This document shows positions 7,275 through 16,160 of a stretch of 64,000 nucleotides of DNA, piece after piece. Made by a program: the position numbers and the translations under genes. Below the pieces are notes generated by a model. It saw only the letters and a program-made list of their open reading frames with translations, was not told the DNA's origin and searched no databases. How positions within the stretch are numbered: position 1 is the first letter of the stretch; each line of letters begins with the position of its first letter. Source of the DNA: JANRLJ01 sp033762735 (GTDB taxonomy: Bacteria; Chloroflexota; Anaerolineae; Aggregatilineales; Phototrophicaceae); NCBI GenBank assembly GCA_033762735.1, contig JANRLJ010000218.1, forward strand, positions 27,175 through 91,174. The letters are read 5' to 3'.

Positions 7275-7420
7275 CCCTCACCCTATAAGCGCAGCGACAC
7301 CCTCTGCAAGAGGCGCTCTCCCTCAGGGAGAGGGACTTGCTCTCGCAGGACGTTCTTTCTCCCCCTCTCCCTAAGCGCAGCGACCGAAGCGGTCGGGAGA
7401 GGGGGCTGGGGGGTGAGGGC
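7275..7420. repeat. CCCTCACCC/CTCTCCC dispersed inverted repeat
   Basis: About 146 bp bounded by CCCTCACCC on the left and GGGTGAGGG on the right, with inner arms CTCTCCC/GGGAGAGG and two short AAGCGCAGCGAC direct repeats. Related copies are at 21988, 25495, 28423, 35172, 40332, 44352, 52270 and 58350. It is non-coding and may form a long hairpin after the DUF433 promoter region. The rest of the 7212-7543 gap holds no gene I can support. Confidence 0.75.
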
Positions 7421-7543
7421 TAGTGCGTAACATCAGTTCGTAACGCCATTATAGCGATTTTTATCGCTGGTCAGGAATCAGATGCAAAAGAGGCGCACAT
7501 ACCCGTGCGCCTCGATGCTTTCTATTGGTGCTGAAGTCGGTAC

Positions 7544-8914
7544 TTATTCCAGCGCACTCTGGGCTTCGGCCAGCAGTTCGTTGGCGAGTGTTTCGGCTTC
7601 CGCCGCCGCCGCCGCCACATCGGCCGTCGGGTCGGTGGCGATGGTGGTAATCAGACCGCCGAAGGCTTCGTTGAAGGCGTTGAACCAGCCGATCATCTGG
7701 GGATCGCCCACCTTGCGCACGCTCTCATCCAGGATCAGGTCGCGGACGCTGGTGAACTGCGGGTTTTCGCTCAGGAAGGTTTCGTCCAGCGCTTCCAGGC
7801 CAGAGAAGGTGTTGGGCTGGTACAGGGTCATCGTCGTCCAGATATTCTGGCTTTCATCGCTGGCGAAGTGCTTCACAAACAGCCAGGTCGCGAGCTGTTC
7901 TTCGGGGGTGCTGGCGAGCATGACCACGCTGCGGAAGTTCAGGATGAGGGTGCGGTTGCCTTCGCTCCAGGGCGTGGTGGTGTTGACCCAGTTGGTCACG
8001 CCCGTCTGCCCGGCATCGGTGGCGGCCTGCGCATCACCACGAATGAACGGCACGCCCACGCTGGAGCCGACGGCCATCGGGTTCAGGCTGTAGGCGAAAT
8101 CCGCCGTGTTGACGAACGGGCCATCCGGCACATAGGCGCAGCCATCGGCCACAAGCTGCTGGAAGAAGGTCAGGACTTCGATGGCCTGTTCGTTGTCGAA
8201 GTCGAACTGCATGGTTTCGGGATCCCACACGCGCCCGCCCTGGCTCAGGATGAAGGCTTCCATATCCTGCGGATTGGTGCGGAGCGGGAAGCCCTGCACG
8301 TCGCCGCCGCTGGCGTTAGTCAGTTCCGCCGCACCACACGCTACTTCGCGGAACTGTTCGAGGGTTTCTGGTGCGCCTTCCAGGCCGAGTTCGGCGGTAA
8401 GGTCGGTGTTGACCGACAGCACGACTGCGCTGTAGCCAATGGGCCAGGCCAGCAGTTGACCATTGAAGGGTTCGCTGTCAACGCGGTTGACGGCGAAGAC
8501 TTCGGGGATCAGGTTGGCCTGTTCTTCTTCGGTCAGGCCCCAGGTCGCGTCGGTGATGTAGGGGTCGAAGGGCACGACCACACCATCCAGGAACCAGCCC
8601 TGCGCGTCGTTGGCGAAGCCGCCTACCAGGTCGGGCAGTTCACCGCTGACGATGCCGGCACTGATGGCATCGCGCATCGGGCCGCTGGAACCCATTTCAA
8701 TGGTTTCGACGGTGATGCCATATTCGTTGGTTTCATTGAAGTTGGCGATGATCTGGTTGATGGCCTCGGCCTGCGCCCCGTCCCATTCGTGCATGTACTG
8801 GATGGTGATGCCTTCCGGCAGTTCGGTGGGGATGGTCACATCCTGGGCAGACACGGCGCTCAGGCTGATGGCGACCACCGCCAGCAGCATCAGGACGACT
8901 GCAAATTTCTTCAT
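7544..8914 (-). CDS. Extracellular solute-binding protein, sugar ABC importer (family 1)
   Basis: 456 aa from the ATG at 8914, with AAGGAG 9 nt upstream. A signal peptide (MKKFAVVLMLLAVVAISLSAVSAQ) precedes a mature protein of MalE/UgpB type: IQYMHEWDGAQAEAINQIIANFN at the start, SGELPDLVGG and a central FPLRTNPQDMEAFILSQGG. The family captures sugars or glycerol-phosphates for ABC uptake. Two matching permease genes lie upstream on the same strand, separated by a 552-nt repeat-filled gap. There is no lipobox, unlike many Gram-positive homologues. The substrate cannot be read from the sequence. Confidence 0.9.
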   Translation of the reverse strand: MKKFAVVLMLLAVVAISLSAVSAQDVTIPTELPEGITIQYMHEWDGAQAEAINQIIANFNETNEYGITVETIEMGSSGPMRDAISAGIVSGELPDLVGGFANDAQGWFLDGVVVPFDPYITDATWGLTEEEQANLIPEVFAVNRVDSEPFNGQLLAWPIGYSAVVLSVNTDLTAELGLEGAPETLEQFREVACGAAELTNASGGDVQGFPLRTNPQDMEAFILSQGGRVWDPETMQFDFDNEQAIEVLTFFQQLVADGCAYVPDGPFVNTADFAYSLNPMAVGSSVGVPFIRGDAQAATDAGQTGVTNWVNTTTPWSEGNRTLILNFRSVVMLASTPEEQLATWLFVKHFASDESQNIWTTMTLYQPNTFSGLEALDETFLSENPQFTSVRDLILDESVRKVGDPQMIGWFNAFNEAFGGLITTIATDPTADVAAAAAEAETLANELLAEAQSALE

Positions 8915-9466
8915 CGTTTCTCTCCTTAGTTGTGCAAACACACAATCGTATTTCTCCCCCGGCCTACCCTCCGCCGGGAGCATGCCACATAAACACCGCC
9001 GAAGCGATGGGAGGGCTAGAAAGAAGTTATCAATTGTTAGTTAATAGTTGTTAGCGATTAGCTTTTTGCTTTTTGCTGTCAGCGATCAGCTTTTTTATAG
9101 GCACGACCTCATGCCTTTTGCAACTGCCCAATCCTGACTCAACATTGAATAATCGTTTCATCATTGGTAGGGACACGGCATGCCGTGTCCTGATGATTAT
9201 GGTGTGCTGCGGTGGGTGATACGAACTCAAGCTGACACCTTCTACCGCTATGTCCTGTTTGCAGACGAAACCCTTACGGTATTCAGCCCCTAAAACATCG
9301 TCTCTCTAAAGTTGCCCACCCCCACTACACCTTTACCAATCCAGGTCACTCCTTAAGTACACCCGAATTGAAGGCGGAGGATTGTGCGGACACGGCACGC
9401 CGTGTCCCTACGAAACCATCACTCGGTACTCACGACTCGGCACTGCACTCATCACTCGGTACTTCC
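8915..9466. repeat. Repeat-filled gap between permease and binding-protein genes
   Basis: No supportable gene. It contains an AGCGATTAGC/AGCGATCAGC-type repeat (about 9030-9095), palindromes GTAGGGACACGG/CCGTGTCC at 9167-9190 and GGACACGG/CCGTGTCCCTAC at 9387-9411, and runs of the GTACTCA/ACTCGGTAC repeat at 9420-9466. The gap probably separates two transcripts of one transport system. A binding-protein promoter should lie close to 8930-9000 but I cannot place its hexamers with confidence. Confidence 0.6.
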
Positions 9467-10393
9467 CTACCCTTTGCTCCCCGTCGTCGCGATGCCCTCG
9501 GTGAACTGCTTCTGCGTGAAGAAATAGATCACCAGAATCGGCAGGATGGTGATGACGGAGGCCGCCATCTGCCAGTGGAACTCGTCGCCCGCCTCTGACC
9601 GCGTGAAGATCAGCAGCCCGGCGGAAACGGGCAGCCAGTCATCGGTGCGCACCACCAGCAGCGGCCATTGCAGCGAGTTCCAGCCGCCGATAAACGTGAA
9701 GATCAGGATGGTCGCCAGCGGTGCGCGAGAAAGCGGCAGCACCACCGACCGCAGGAAGCGCAGATGCCCCGCGCCGTCAATGCGCGCCGCGTCCCACAGG
9801 TCTTCAGGAATCTGCGCGAAGAACTGGCGCAGCAGGAAAATGGTGAAGGCCGAAGCCGTAAACGGAATGGTGAGCGAAGGCCAGTTCTCCAGCCATTTGC
9901 CCGCCGGGCCAAAGACGGCTTCGCTCAGGCGGCTGAACCAGACGACCGTGAGATAGTTGGGGATCAGCGTCACAATGTCGGGGATCATCAGCGTCGCCAG
10001 CAGCAGCGCGAAGATCACATTGCGCCCGAAGAACTTCATCCGCGCGAAGGCATAGGCCGCCGGGATATTGAACAGCAGAGTCCCGATCACCGTAATGGCG
10101 ACAATGCGGGTGCTGTTCCACATATACTGTGAGAAGTTCCCGGTTTCCCACGCCGCCCGGTAATTCTCAAACGCGGGGCGGCTGGGCAGGGTGCGCCCGA
10201 TGTAGATTTCGCCCGCCGAGGGCATCAGCGACCAGCTTACCATCATGATAAACGGCAGCAGCGCCAGCATCGCCCCGAAGCCGAGCAGCAGATAGGTCAG
10301 GATGCGCCCCCAGGGAAGCGGCGCACGAGGCCGCTGCACCCTTGCCAGCGGGTCTTCGCGGGTGCTGTCGAAGGGTTTGCTTAGCTCAGCCAT
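9467..10393 (-). CDS. ABC sugar transporter permease, MalG type
   Basis: 308 aa with six predicted membrane segments. The EAA loop DLWDAARIDGAGHLRFLRSVVLPLS is the site that contacts the ATPase. It ends with the MalG-style FFTQKQFTEGIATTGSKG. GGAGGG precedes the ATG at 10393. The start overlaps the end of the upstream MalF-like gene by 8 nt, so the pair is translationally coupled. It would import a sugar or polyol together with the binding protein at 7544. No ATPase gene is nearby; such systems often share a distant MsmK/UgpC-type ATPase. Confidence 0.92.
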   Translation of the reverse strand: MAELSKPFDSTREDPLARVQRPRAPLPWGRILTYLLLGFGAMLALLPFIMMVSWSLMPSAGEIYIGRTLPSRPAFENYRAAWETGNFSQYMWNSTRIVAITVIGTLLFNIPAAYAFARMKFFGRNVIFALLLATLMIPDIVTLIPNYLTVVWFSRLSEAVFGPAGKWLENWPSLTIPFTASAFTIFLLRQFFAQIPEDLWDAARIDGAGHLRFLRSVVLPLSRAPLATILIFTFIGGWNSLQWPLLVVRTDDWLPVSAGLLIFTRSEAGDEFHWQMAASVITILPILVIYFFTQKQFTEGIATTGSKG

Positions 10394-12062
10394 AGAACAC
10401 CCTCCGTCCGGCGATACGGTTCTGGAACAGCGTCAGCACCAGGATGACGCCGAACAACACGAACGCCATCGCCGAGCCATACGCATAATTCGTGTTGGAC
10501 TGGGTGATTTCTTCAAAGATGTAGACGTTGATGGTATCGACCGCCTGATACGCGCCCGCCCGCCGCATCAGATAAATCTGTGTGAAGGCCTGGAAAGTGC
10601 CAATCGTCGCCACCAGAACCAGGAAGAACGTCGTCGGGCTGAGCAGTGGGAGCGTGATACTGCGGAAGGCCTGCCAGTTATTCGCGCCGTCGATTCTGGC
10701 CGCTTCGTACAGTTCCTTCGGGATATTGCCCAGCCCGGCCAGGAAGATGACCGTGCTGTACCCGGCATATGTCCAGGTGTTGTAGATCATGATGACGACC
10801 AGCGCCAGCCCCGGCCCGGCGGCCCAGTCGGGAAGCTGCCGCCCCAGGAGAATCTCGAACAGGCCGTTGGGTTCCAGCAGCCAGCGCTGCGGCTCAAGGC
10901 CAAGCGTGGTCAGGAACTGGTTCGCCAGGGCGCTCTCACGATGCGAGAACAGGATGGTATAGATCAGCGACGTGGCCGCAAACGGCGTAATGTAGGGCAG
11001 GAAGTAGACAATGCGGAAGAACGCCCGCCCTTTGATGTTCTGGAACAGCAGCACGGCCAGCCCCAGCCCAATCGCCAGTTGAAACGGCACCGTCCCCAGC
11101 GAGTACATCACCGTGACGCTGAAGCCGTTCAGCACATCCGAATCGGCGCTGCCCAGCGTACGCGGAAGCTGTGTGATGAGGAAATAACCGCCGATCACCA
11201 GGGCAATCGCCGCCAGCGCATAGAAGATCAGGCGGCGGTTTTCTTCCGCCTTGAGCGCGCGTCCCCACGCCGCATAAGCCAGCAGGAGAAGCCCGACTCC
11301 CGCGCTGATGAGGATGATGTACGTCCAGATCGGCAGCGGTGTCCCGGCGGCCTGTGCGTCGGTGATGGCCGTATTGATTTCGGCCAGCGTCAGCCGCAGC
11401 AGCAGCGCACCGGACGCAGTCGCCAGTGTGCCGAGCCAGCCGAGCACGGCGACGTGTGGCCCTTCCTTTGATTTCAGCAGGGTTCGGATCAGCAGCCACA
11501 TCCCCACCGTGACGAGAATACCAAGCCACATCACGTTCGCCGCGTCCAGCACAGGCGGGAAGCGGAAGCTGCCGAAGAATTCGCCGATGAAGATGTCGCG
11601 GGTGACGGTCGTCCCGCGCAGCCGCACGGGGATGTTCAGCACTTCCGGCAGCAGCAGGAAGAACCAGCGCACCACCAGCAGGGTCGCGCCCGCCGCCAGC
11701 GCACCGGGCAGCAGATACAGCAGGCTGCGCGGCTCACTGCGTCCGGGAGTACGTGCCCGCCACACCGTCATCAGACCAAAGACCACCGCCCCAATCGCCA
11801 GCCAGAAGAAGACCACCAGCGCGAAGCTGCCAAGCGCCTCCACGTAGCTGTCCAGCCCGCGATATTCTTCCGGAAAGCGCCGCCAACGGTGCAGGCTCAC
11901 GAAGAACGCGAAGCCCACCGGGAAGATGCCAAAGATAAAGATAATCAGCAGCGCGGGGGTCAGGAACGCATAGGCGGTCAGGTTTTCGAGGATGACGCGC
12001 CCCCGGCTCGATTCAAACAAGCCCCGGCGCGGCGTTGGCTGGAGGGTTGTACTCGCCATCAA
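10386..12062 (-). CDS. ABC sugar transporter permease, MalF type, with enlarged N-terminal region
   Basis: 558 aa, nearly twice the usual 290-320 aa. A first membrane helix (AYAFLTPALLIIFIFGIFPVG) is typical, but about 250 residues with roughly six extra hydrophobic segments follow before the canonical core resumes at SVTVMYSLGTVPFQLAIG. The core has the EAA loop ELYEAARIDGANNWQAFRSI and ends QNRIAGRRVFYG. The insert resembles the large periplasmic/membrane insertion between the first helices of MalF, but is far more hydrophobic. It overlaps the MalG gene by 8 nt. The start (MMAS) is plausible. The insert's role is unknown; it is all in one frame, so it is not an assembly fusion artefact visible here. 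Confidence 0.88.
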   Translation of the reverse strand: MMASTTLQPTPRRGLFESSRGRVILENLTAYAFLTPALLIIFIFGIFPVGFAFFVSLHRWRRFPEEYRGLDSYVEALGSFALVVFFWLAIGAVVFGLMTVWRARTPGRSEPRSLLYLLPGALAAGATLLVVRWFFLLLPEVLNIPVRLRGTTVTRDIFIGEFFGSFRFPPVLDAANVMWLGILVTVGMWLLIRTLLKSKEGPHVAVLGWLGTLATASGALLLRLTLAEINTAITDAQAAGTPLPIWTYIILISAGVGLLLLAYAAWGRALKAEENRRLIFYALAAIALVIGGYFLITQLPRTLGSADSDVLNGFSVTVMYSLGTVPFQLAIGLGLAVLLFQNIKGRAFFRIVYFLPYITPFAATSLIYTILFSHRESALANQFLTTLGLEPQRWLLEPNGLFEILLGRQLPDWAAGPGLALVVIMIYNTWTYAGYSTVIFLAGLGNIPKELYEAARIDGANNWQAFRSITLPLLSPTTFFLVLVATIGTFQAFTQIYLMRRAGAYQAVDTINVYIFEEITQSNTNYAYGSAMAFVLFGVILVLTLFQNRIAGRRVFYG

Positions 12063-12335
12063 TCACCGTCTCAATCTAACGCTCAGGCCGTATTGTACCG
12101 ACTTGCCCGGTGAATTCAACGCGGGTGGCGAAGATTTGGCGGGGACTTAGTGCGCTCTTAATAGTGCTTAACAGTTGAGGGAAGCTGTGTTAAAAAAAAT
12201 TGCAGTTAGGTTAAATCCCCCTAAAGTCTGAGGGGATGTGGCGTTTGTGCTGATTGTCTAACAGAAAATTGCGGTAAAATTTAGTCTATCAAAACGATAA
12301 GTACACGCAAATTCAAAGCTTGAGGTGATAAGCCC

Positions 12336-12392
12336 GTGTTTCAGTTCAAAAACTCATTGCTCATCGCTCATCGCTTCTTTTACTGTACTTAA
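12336..12392 (+). CDS. Short ORF ahead of nfeD-like gene (possible leader)
   Basis: 18 codons from a GTG at 12336 to TAA at 12392, preceded by an excellent ribosome site (GAGGTGAT at 12322-12329). The NfeD start lies 9 nt after the stop and lacks its own site. The short ORF may therefore load ribosomes for NfeD by coupling. The 12063-12335 part of the gap holds a CCCCTAAAGTCTGAGGGG hairpin and a TAAAAT box but no other gene. It may instead be incidental. Confidence 0.35.
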   Translation: MFQFKNSLLIAHRFFYCT

Positions 12393-12401
12393 CAAACGCG
12401 C

Positions 12402-12902
12402 ATGTCCACCTTCTTTGCCATTCTCACCATCCTCAGCGTCCTCTATTTTCTGGGCAGCATTCTGTTGGGCGACCTGTTTGAGTCCGCCGGAATCGAAGTG
12501 GGCGACAGCGAATTGAGCCTGACCGTCGTAGCGGCCTTCCAGGCCGTGTTCGGCGCGGTTGGGTTAATCGGTGTGCGCGCGGACTGGAACCTGTGGCTGA
12601 CGCTGGCAATTGCCGCCGCGAGCGGGGTGCTGATGGGGCGTGTGGTGATGCTCGTGCTGCGCACCGTGCTGCGGCAGCAGTCCACCGACGTCACACACAA
12701 AGCCGATCTGATCGGCCACAGCGGGCGTGTCACGATTAATTCCCCTGCCGGGACGACGGGCGAAATTATGGTGGATGACGGCGGCTATGTGGGCAAGCTG
12801 GCCGTCAAGGAAATCAATGACGCGGAACTCCAGCGCGGGGATACGGTCGAGATCTTGGATGAGCAGGGCGGCGTGTTTCTGGTCAAGAAGAAGCGGGGGT
12901 AA
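12402..12902 (+). CDS. NfeD-family membrane protein, flotillin partner
   Basis: 166 aa with about four membrane segments in the first 95 residues. A C-terminal OB-fold-like soluble domain follows: LIGHSGRVTINSPAGTTGEIMV, then GDTVEILDEQGGVFLVKKK. NfeD proteins of this short type are encoded next to SPFH/flotillin genes, as here (119 nt upstream), and are thought to work with them in membrane microdomain organisation. It lacks the ClpP-like protease domain of long NfeD proteins. Ribosome loading may depend on the short ORF ending 9 nt before the ATG. Confidence 0.88.
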   Translation: MSTFFAILTILSVLYFLGSILLGDLFESAGIEVGDSELSLTVVAAFQAVFGAVGLIGVRADWNLWLTLAIAAASGVLMGRVVMLVLRTVLRQQSTDVTHKADLIGHSGRVTINSPAGTTGEIMVDDGGYVGKLAVKEINDAELQRGDTVEILDEQGGVFLVKKKRG

Positions 12903-13020
12903 AAGTCCTCATCTTTTAGACGTAGGGACGGGGCATACCCTGTCCACAGACACACCGATCACAGCGGAGACAAGCGAACAACACGTAACCATAAATCGTT
13001 ACGGAGCAAAGGAGTATTCA

Positions 13021-14517
13021 ATGGACATTCTTATTCTGTTAGGGGTCGTGCTGGTCGTCATCATCGGGCTTGTCCTGATAATCGCGGCCAATTACCACCG
13101 CGTCCCGCCCAGCCAGGTGATGGTGGTGTACGGGCGCAAGGATGCCCGGATGGTCACGAACGGCGGCGTGTTCGTCATCCCTATTCTGGAGACGTACAAA
13201 ACGCTCGACATCACCATCATGACCATCAAGCAGGAAAAGGACGAGGTCTACACCGTCAGCGGCGTTCCCATCCGCCTGGATTGGGTGTCGCAGGTGCAGG
13301 TGGACAGCGAAGACAGTGCTATCCGCACTGCCGCCCGCGCCTTCCTGGATAAAACCCGCGAGGAAATCCGCACGATTATCACCGAGACGCTCAGCGCCAA
13401 CTTCCGCGCCATCGTCGGTCAGCTTTCGGTAGAGAGCATCCACCGCGACCGCGATTCTTTTGTGCAAAAAGTGCAGGATCTGGCGCGGGATGACATGGCC
13501 TCGATGGGTGTGAAAATCCTCTCGATGGGCATTGAGGAAATTACCGACGACCAGGGCTATCTGACCGCGATGGCCGCGCCGCAGATCGCCGCCGTCAAGC
13601 GCGACGCGACCATTGCCGAGGCCGAGGCCGACCGCGAAGCCCGTGTGAAAGCGGCGGAAGCCCGGCGGCTGGCGGAACAGGCCGAACTGGAAGCGCAGCG
13701 CGAGATTTTGCAGCAGCGCGAGGCGCTCAGCATCCGCGAGGTGGAGGTGCAGAAGAAGGTTGGCCTCGCCAACGCCACCTCCGAGCAGGAAGTCCAGAAG
13801 CAGAAGGCGCTGGCGGTGGAGCAGCAGCAGGAAGCCGAAGTGCTGGTGCCCGCCCGTGCGCAGCGGCAGGCCAGCGAGATCAAAGCGGAAGCCGAACGCC
13901 GCCGCCTGACGATTGAGTCGGAAGGCAACGCGACCGCCATTCGCACCAAATCCGAGGCGGACGCACAGGCCACCGAGCAGAAAGGCCGGGCTGAGGCCGC
14001 CGCGTTCCAGGCACGCAAGGAAGCCGAGGCCGCCGGGCAGAAGGCCGAAGCCGAGGCGCTCAAAGCACGGCTGCTGGCGGAAGCTGAAGGCCGCCGCGAG
14101 ATCGCCGCTGCCACCGCCGCCGAGGGCGAGATCAACCTGCGCCAGTACCTCATCGAGCAGATCACGCAGGCCGACATCGCCAAAGTGCAGGCCATTGCCC
14201 AGGCGATGAGTGGGCTGGGCAACAATGTGCGCGTGGTGCAGATTGGCAATGGAGGGAGCAGCGGGAACGGCGCGTCCAGCGGCAACACCTTTATGGATAT
14301 GCTGATGAACATCCCCGAAGTGGCCGAAATCTTCCGCGCGAAGGTGGAAGCGCTGAGCGGTGAGGATTTGCTCACAACGGCGCGCCGCCTGAATGAGCTG
14401 TTCGAGGCGGTGCGCGGGAATGGCAGCGGGAACACACCCCTCCCAACACCGCCTGCTGTGACCGCTGAAGCGCAGACGCACGTGCCGCTCAGACCCGGCG
14501 ACGATGACGGGAATTAA
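13021..14517 (+). CDS. Flotillin/YqiK-like SPFH-domain protein
   Basis: 498 aa; ATG 13021 has AAAGGAG 7-8 nt upstream, and the longer reading from 12727 is rejected. One N-terminal membrane helix (LLGVVLVVIIGLVLIIAA) leads into the SPFH domain (about 30-200, with VPPSQVMVVYGRKDARM). A long Ala/Glu-rich coiled coil (about 205-385) typical of flotillins follows, containing many AEA repeats. The C-terminal tail has a Gly/Ser/Asn-rich stretch (NGGSSGNGASSGN) then a helical segment. Flotillins form oligomeric scaffolds at the membrane, and the NfeD neighbour supports this. The predicted operon is short ORF-nfeD-flotillin. Confidence 0.93.
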   Translation: MDILILLGVVLVVIIGLVLIIAANYHRVPPSQVMVVYGRKDARMVTNGGVFVIPILETYKTLDITIMTIKQEKDEVYTVSGVPIRLDWVSQVQVDSEDSAIRTAARAFLDKTREEIRTIITETLSANFRAIVGQLSVESIHRDRDSFVQKVQDLARDDMASMGVKILSMGIEEITDDQGYLTAMAAPQIAAVKRDATIAEAEADREARVKAAEARRLAEQAELEAQREILQQREALSIREVEVQKKVGLANATSEQEVQKQKALAVEQQQEAEVLVPARAQRQASEIKAEAERRRLTIESEGNATAIRTKSEADAQATEQKGRAEAAAFQARKEAEAAGQKAEAEALKARLLAEAEGRREIAAATAAEGEINLRQYLIEQITQADIAKVQAIAQAMSGLGNNVRVVQIGNGGSSGNGASSGNTFMDMLMNIPEVAEIFRAKVEALSGEDLLTTARRLNELFEAVRGNGSGNTPLPTPPAVTAEAQTHVPLRPGDDDGN

Positions 14518-14650
14518 GGAATTTCCGCTCCATAAGTGCTAAATCAATTTTCCTCGCAGGGGCATGGCGCACCATGTCCCTCCTATTTCCCTGATAGAAT
14601 GAAAATCCCTTCCGAAATATTGAATGCAGGAGCATACGGAAAAGTGCAAC

Positions 14651-14866
14651 ATGCGTTCAATATCCCTCCGAATACTTGGCCTGATAATGTTATTTTGCCT
14701 CACTGCCTGTTATAGATTGCCATTTGTGCAATCACAGTTTCCTGATTGGATCGTTGCGATTGATATCTCACGAGCCAGTCAAGCAGGGTTTACCATTGAA
14801 ATTGATGACAGCCTCGAATCGCTTGTACGCCTATACCTGGCTTATCAATGTGCCTTAACGTACTAA
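14651..14866 (+). CDS. Small putative lipoprotein
   Basis: 71 aa starting MRSISLRILGLIMLFCLTAC, a signal peptide with lipobox LTAC, so a lipid-anchored small protein is likely. The remaining 50 residues have no family I recognise. A start nine codons upstream (14624) is possible. The stop is followed almost directly by the repeat unit at 14875-14938, so the gene may be the stump of a longer one truncated by repeat insertion. Confidence 0.5.
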   Translation: MRSISLRILGLIMLFCLTACYRLPFVQSQFPDWIVAIDISRASQAGFTIEIDDSLESLVRLYLAYQCALTY

Positions 14867-14874
14867 ATGGTGTA

Positions 14875-14938
14875 TCCGGTAAGTCCTGATGACTTTCTGA
14901 GTGAACTTTGGTAGGGGCGACTCGGCGAGTCGCCCCTA
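14875..14938. repeat. Dispersed palindrome with conserved flank
   Basis: Flank TATCCGGTAAGTCCTGATGA followed at 14911-14938 by a palindrome with arms GTAGGGGCGACTCG/CGAGTCGCCCCTA, the same arms as the copy at 487-515. The flank resembles the one ahead of 609-634. The rest of the 14867-15065 gap holds only a TTAAAAT box (about 15018) that may serve the M24 peptidase gene. Confidence 0.75.
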
Positions 14939-15065
14939 TAGAACACCTGAAATAAAGAGGTGGTTTTTTGGTGGATGCACCACTAACTTGGACTCCTCGT
15001 ATTGAGCAATCAACCTGTTAAAATCCGCGCATTGAACAAGCATCAATACCAAAGGACTACGACCC

Positions 15066-16160
15066 ATGAATTTCGATTACGCAGCGCGGCAGGCCAGATT
15101 GCAGGCCATCCAGGGCGCGAAGGCCATTGCCCTCGTCCCCGGCGCGAATATGGTCTATTTTACCGGGCTGCATTTTCACCTCTCCGAGCGACCCACGATT
15201 GCGCTGTGGAGCGACGGTCAGCTCAGCTTCATCATCCCCGAACTGGAAGTGCCCAAGCTGCGCGAACGCCCCGACATCGAAGCGCGGGTGTTCGCCTGGA
15301 AGGACTCCAACGGATACGCCGCCGCCTTTGCCGAAGCCGCCCGTGAATTGAACCTGAGCGACGGCGCACTCGGCGTGGATGGGCAGGCCATGCGCGTGTT
15401 CGAGAGTCAGGCGTTCGAGGCGGCAGGCGTGACGAAGGTCGCCAACATCGGGCAGGAGTTGCTCAAAATCCGCGCGATCAAGACCCAGCAAGAAGTGGAC
15501 GCGATGCGCGAGGCGATTCGCATCAGCGAGGCAGCGCTGGCAACGCTGATGACGTGGATTCAGCCGGGCATGAGCGAACGCGAGATCGGCGCACAGCTTT
15601 CCCGCCTGATGATGGAACATGGCAGCCAGGGCGTGACCTTCGAGCCGTTGATTCAGTCCGGCCCCAACAGCGCCAACCCGCACGGTTTTATCACCGACCG
15701 TCAGGTGCAGGCTGATGAATTCCTGCTGATCGACTTCGGCGGGCGCTGGCAGGAATATCCGGCGGACATCACCCGCACCGTCTGCCTGGGCGTCCCGACC
15801 GCTGAGATGCAGACCATTTACGACACGGTGCTGGCGGCGAATCAGGCGGCGCTGGCGGTGGCGAAACCGGGCGTGACCTGTGGCGAGGTCGATCAGGCCG
15901 CCCGCGCTGTGATCGAGGCGGCGGGCTATGGGCAGTATTTCATCCACCGCACCGGGCATGGGCTGGGGCTGGAAGGCCACGAACTGCCGCAGATCGCGGG
16001 CGGGGTGCAGGAGCCGCTGCAAACCGGGATGGTGTTTACTATCGAGCCGGGGATTTATGTGCCGGGGCTGGGCGGCGTCCGCATTGAGGACAACATCGTC
16101 GTGACCGAGAGCGGCGCAGAATCGCTCACGCAGTTCCCGCGCCAACTGACGACGCGGTAA
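15066..16160 (+). CDS. M24 metallopeptidase (Xaa-Pro dipeptidase/aminopeptidase family)
   Basis: 364 aa with an N-terminal creatinase-like domain (1-130) and a pita-bread catalytic domain. All five metal ligands are visible: D223 (LLIDFGG), D234 (PADITRT), H298 (RTGHGLGLEGHE), E327 (TIEPGIY) and E341 (VRIEDN). It should cleave X-Pro peptides using two metal ions in the cytosol. The stop codon overlaps the start of the next gene by one base (TAATG), coupling it to a restriction-modification pair that has no functional relation. A second, more divergent M24 enzyme is at 28520. Confidence 0.93.
   Translation: MNFDYAARQARLQAIQGAKAIALVPGANMVYFTGLHFHLSERPTIALWSDGQLSFIIPELEVPKLRERPDIEARVFAWKDSNGYAAAFAEAARELNLSDGALGVDGQAMRVFESQAFEAAGVTKVANIGQELLKIRAIKTQQEVDAMREAIRISEAALATLMTWIQPGMSEREIGAQLSRLMMEHGSQGVTFEPLIQSGPNSANPHGFITDRQVQADEFLLIDFGGRWQEYPADITRTVCLGVPTAEMQTIYDTVLAANQAALAVAKPGVTCGEVDQAARAVIEAAGYGQYFIHRTGHGLGLEGHELPQIAGGVQEPLQTGMVFTIEPGIYVPGLGGVRIEDNIVVTESGAESLTQFPRQLTTR

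Noticed and set aside
12727..13020. Long reading of the flotillin gene (start at 12727)
   Set aside because: It would overlap NfeD and translate a non-family N terminus. ATG 13021 has a good ribosome site and a normal flotillin start.
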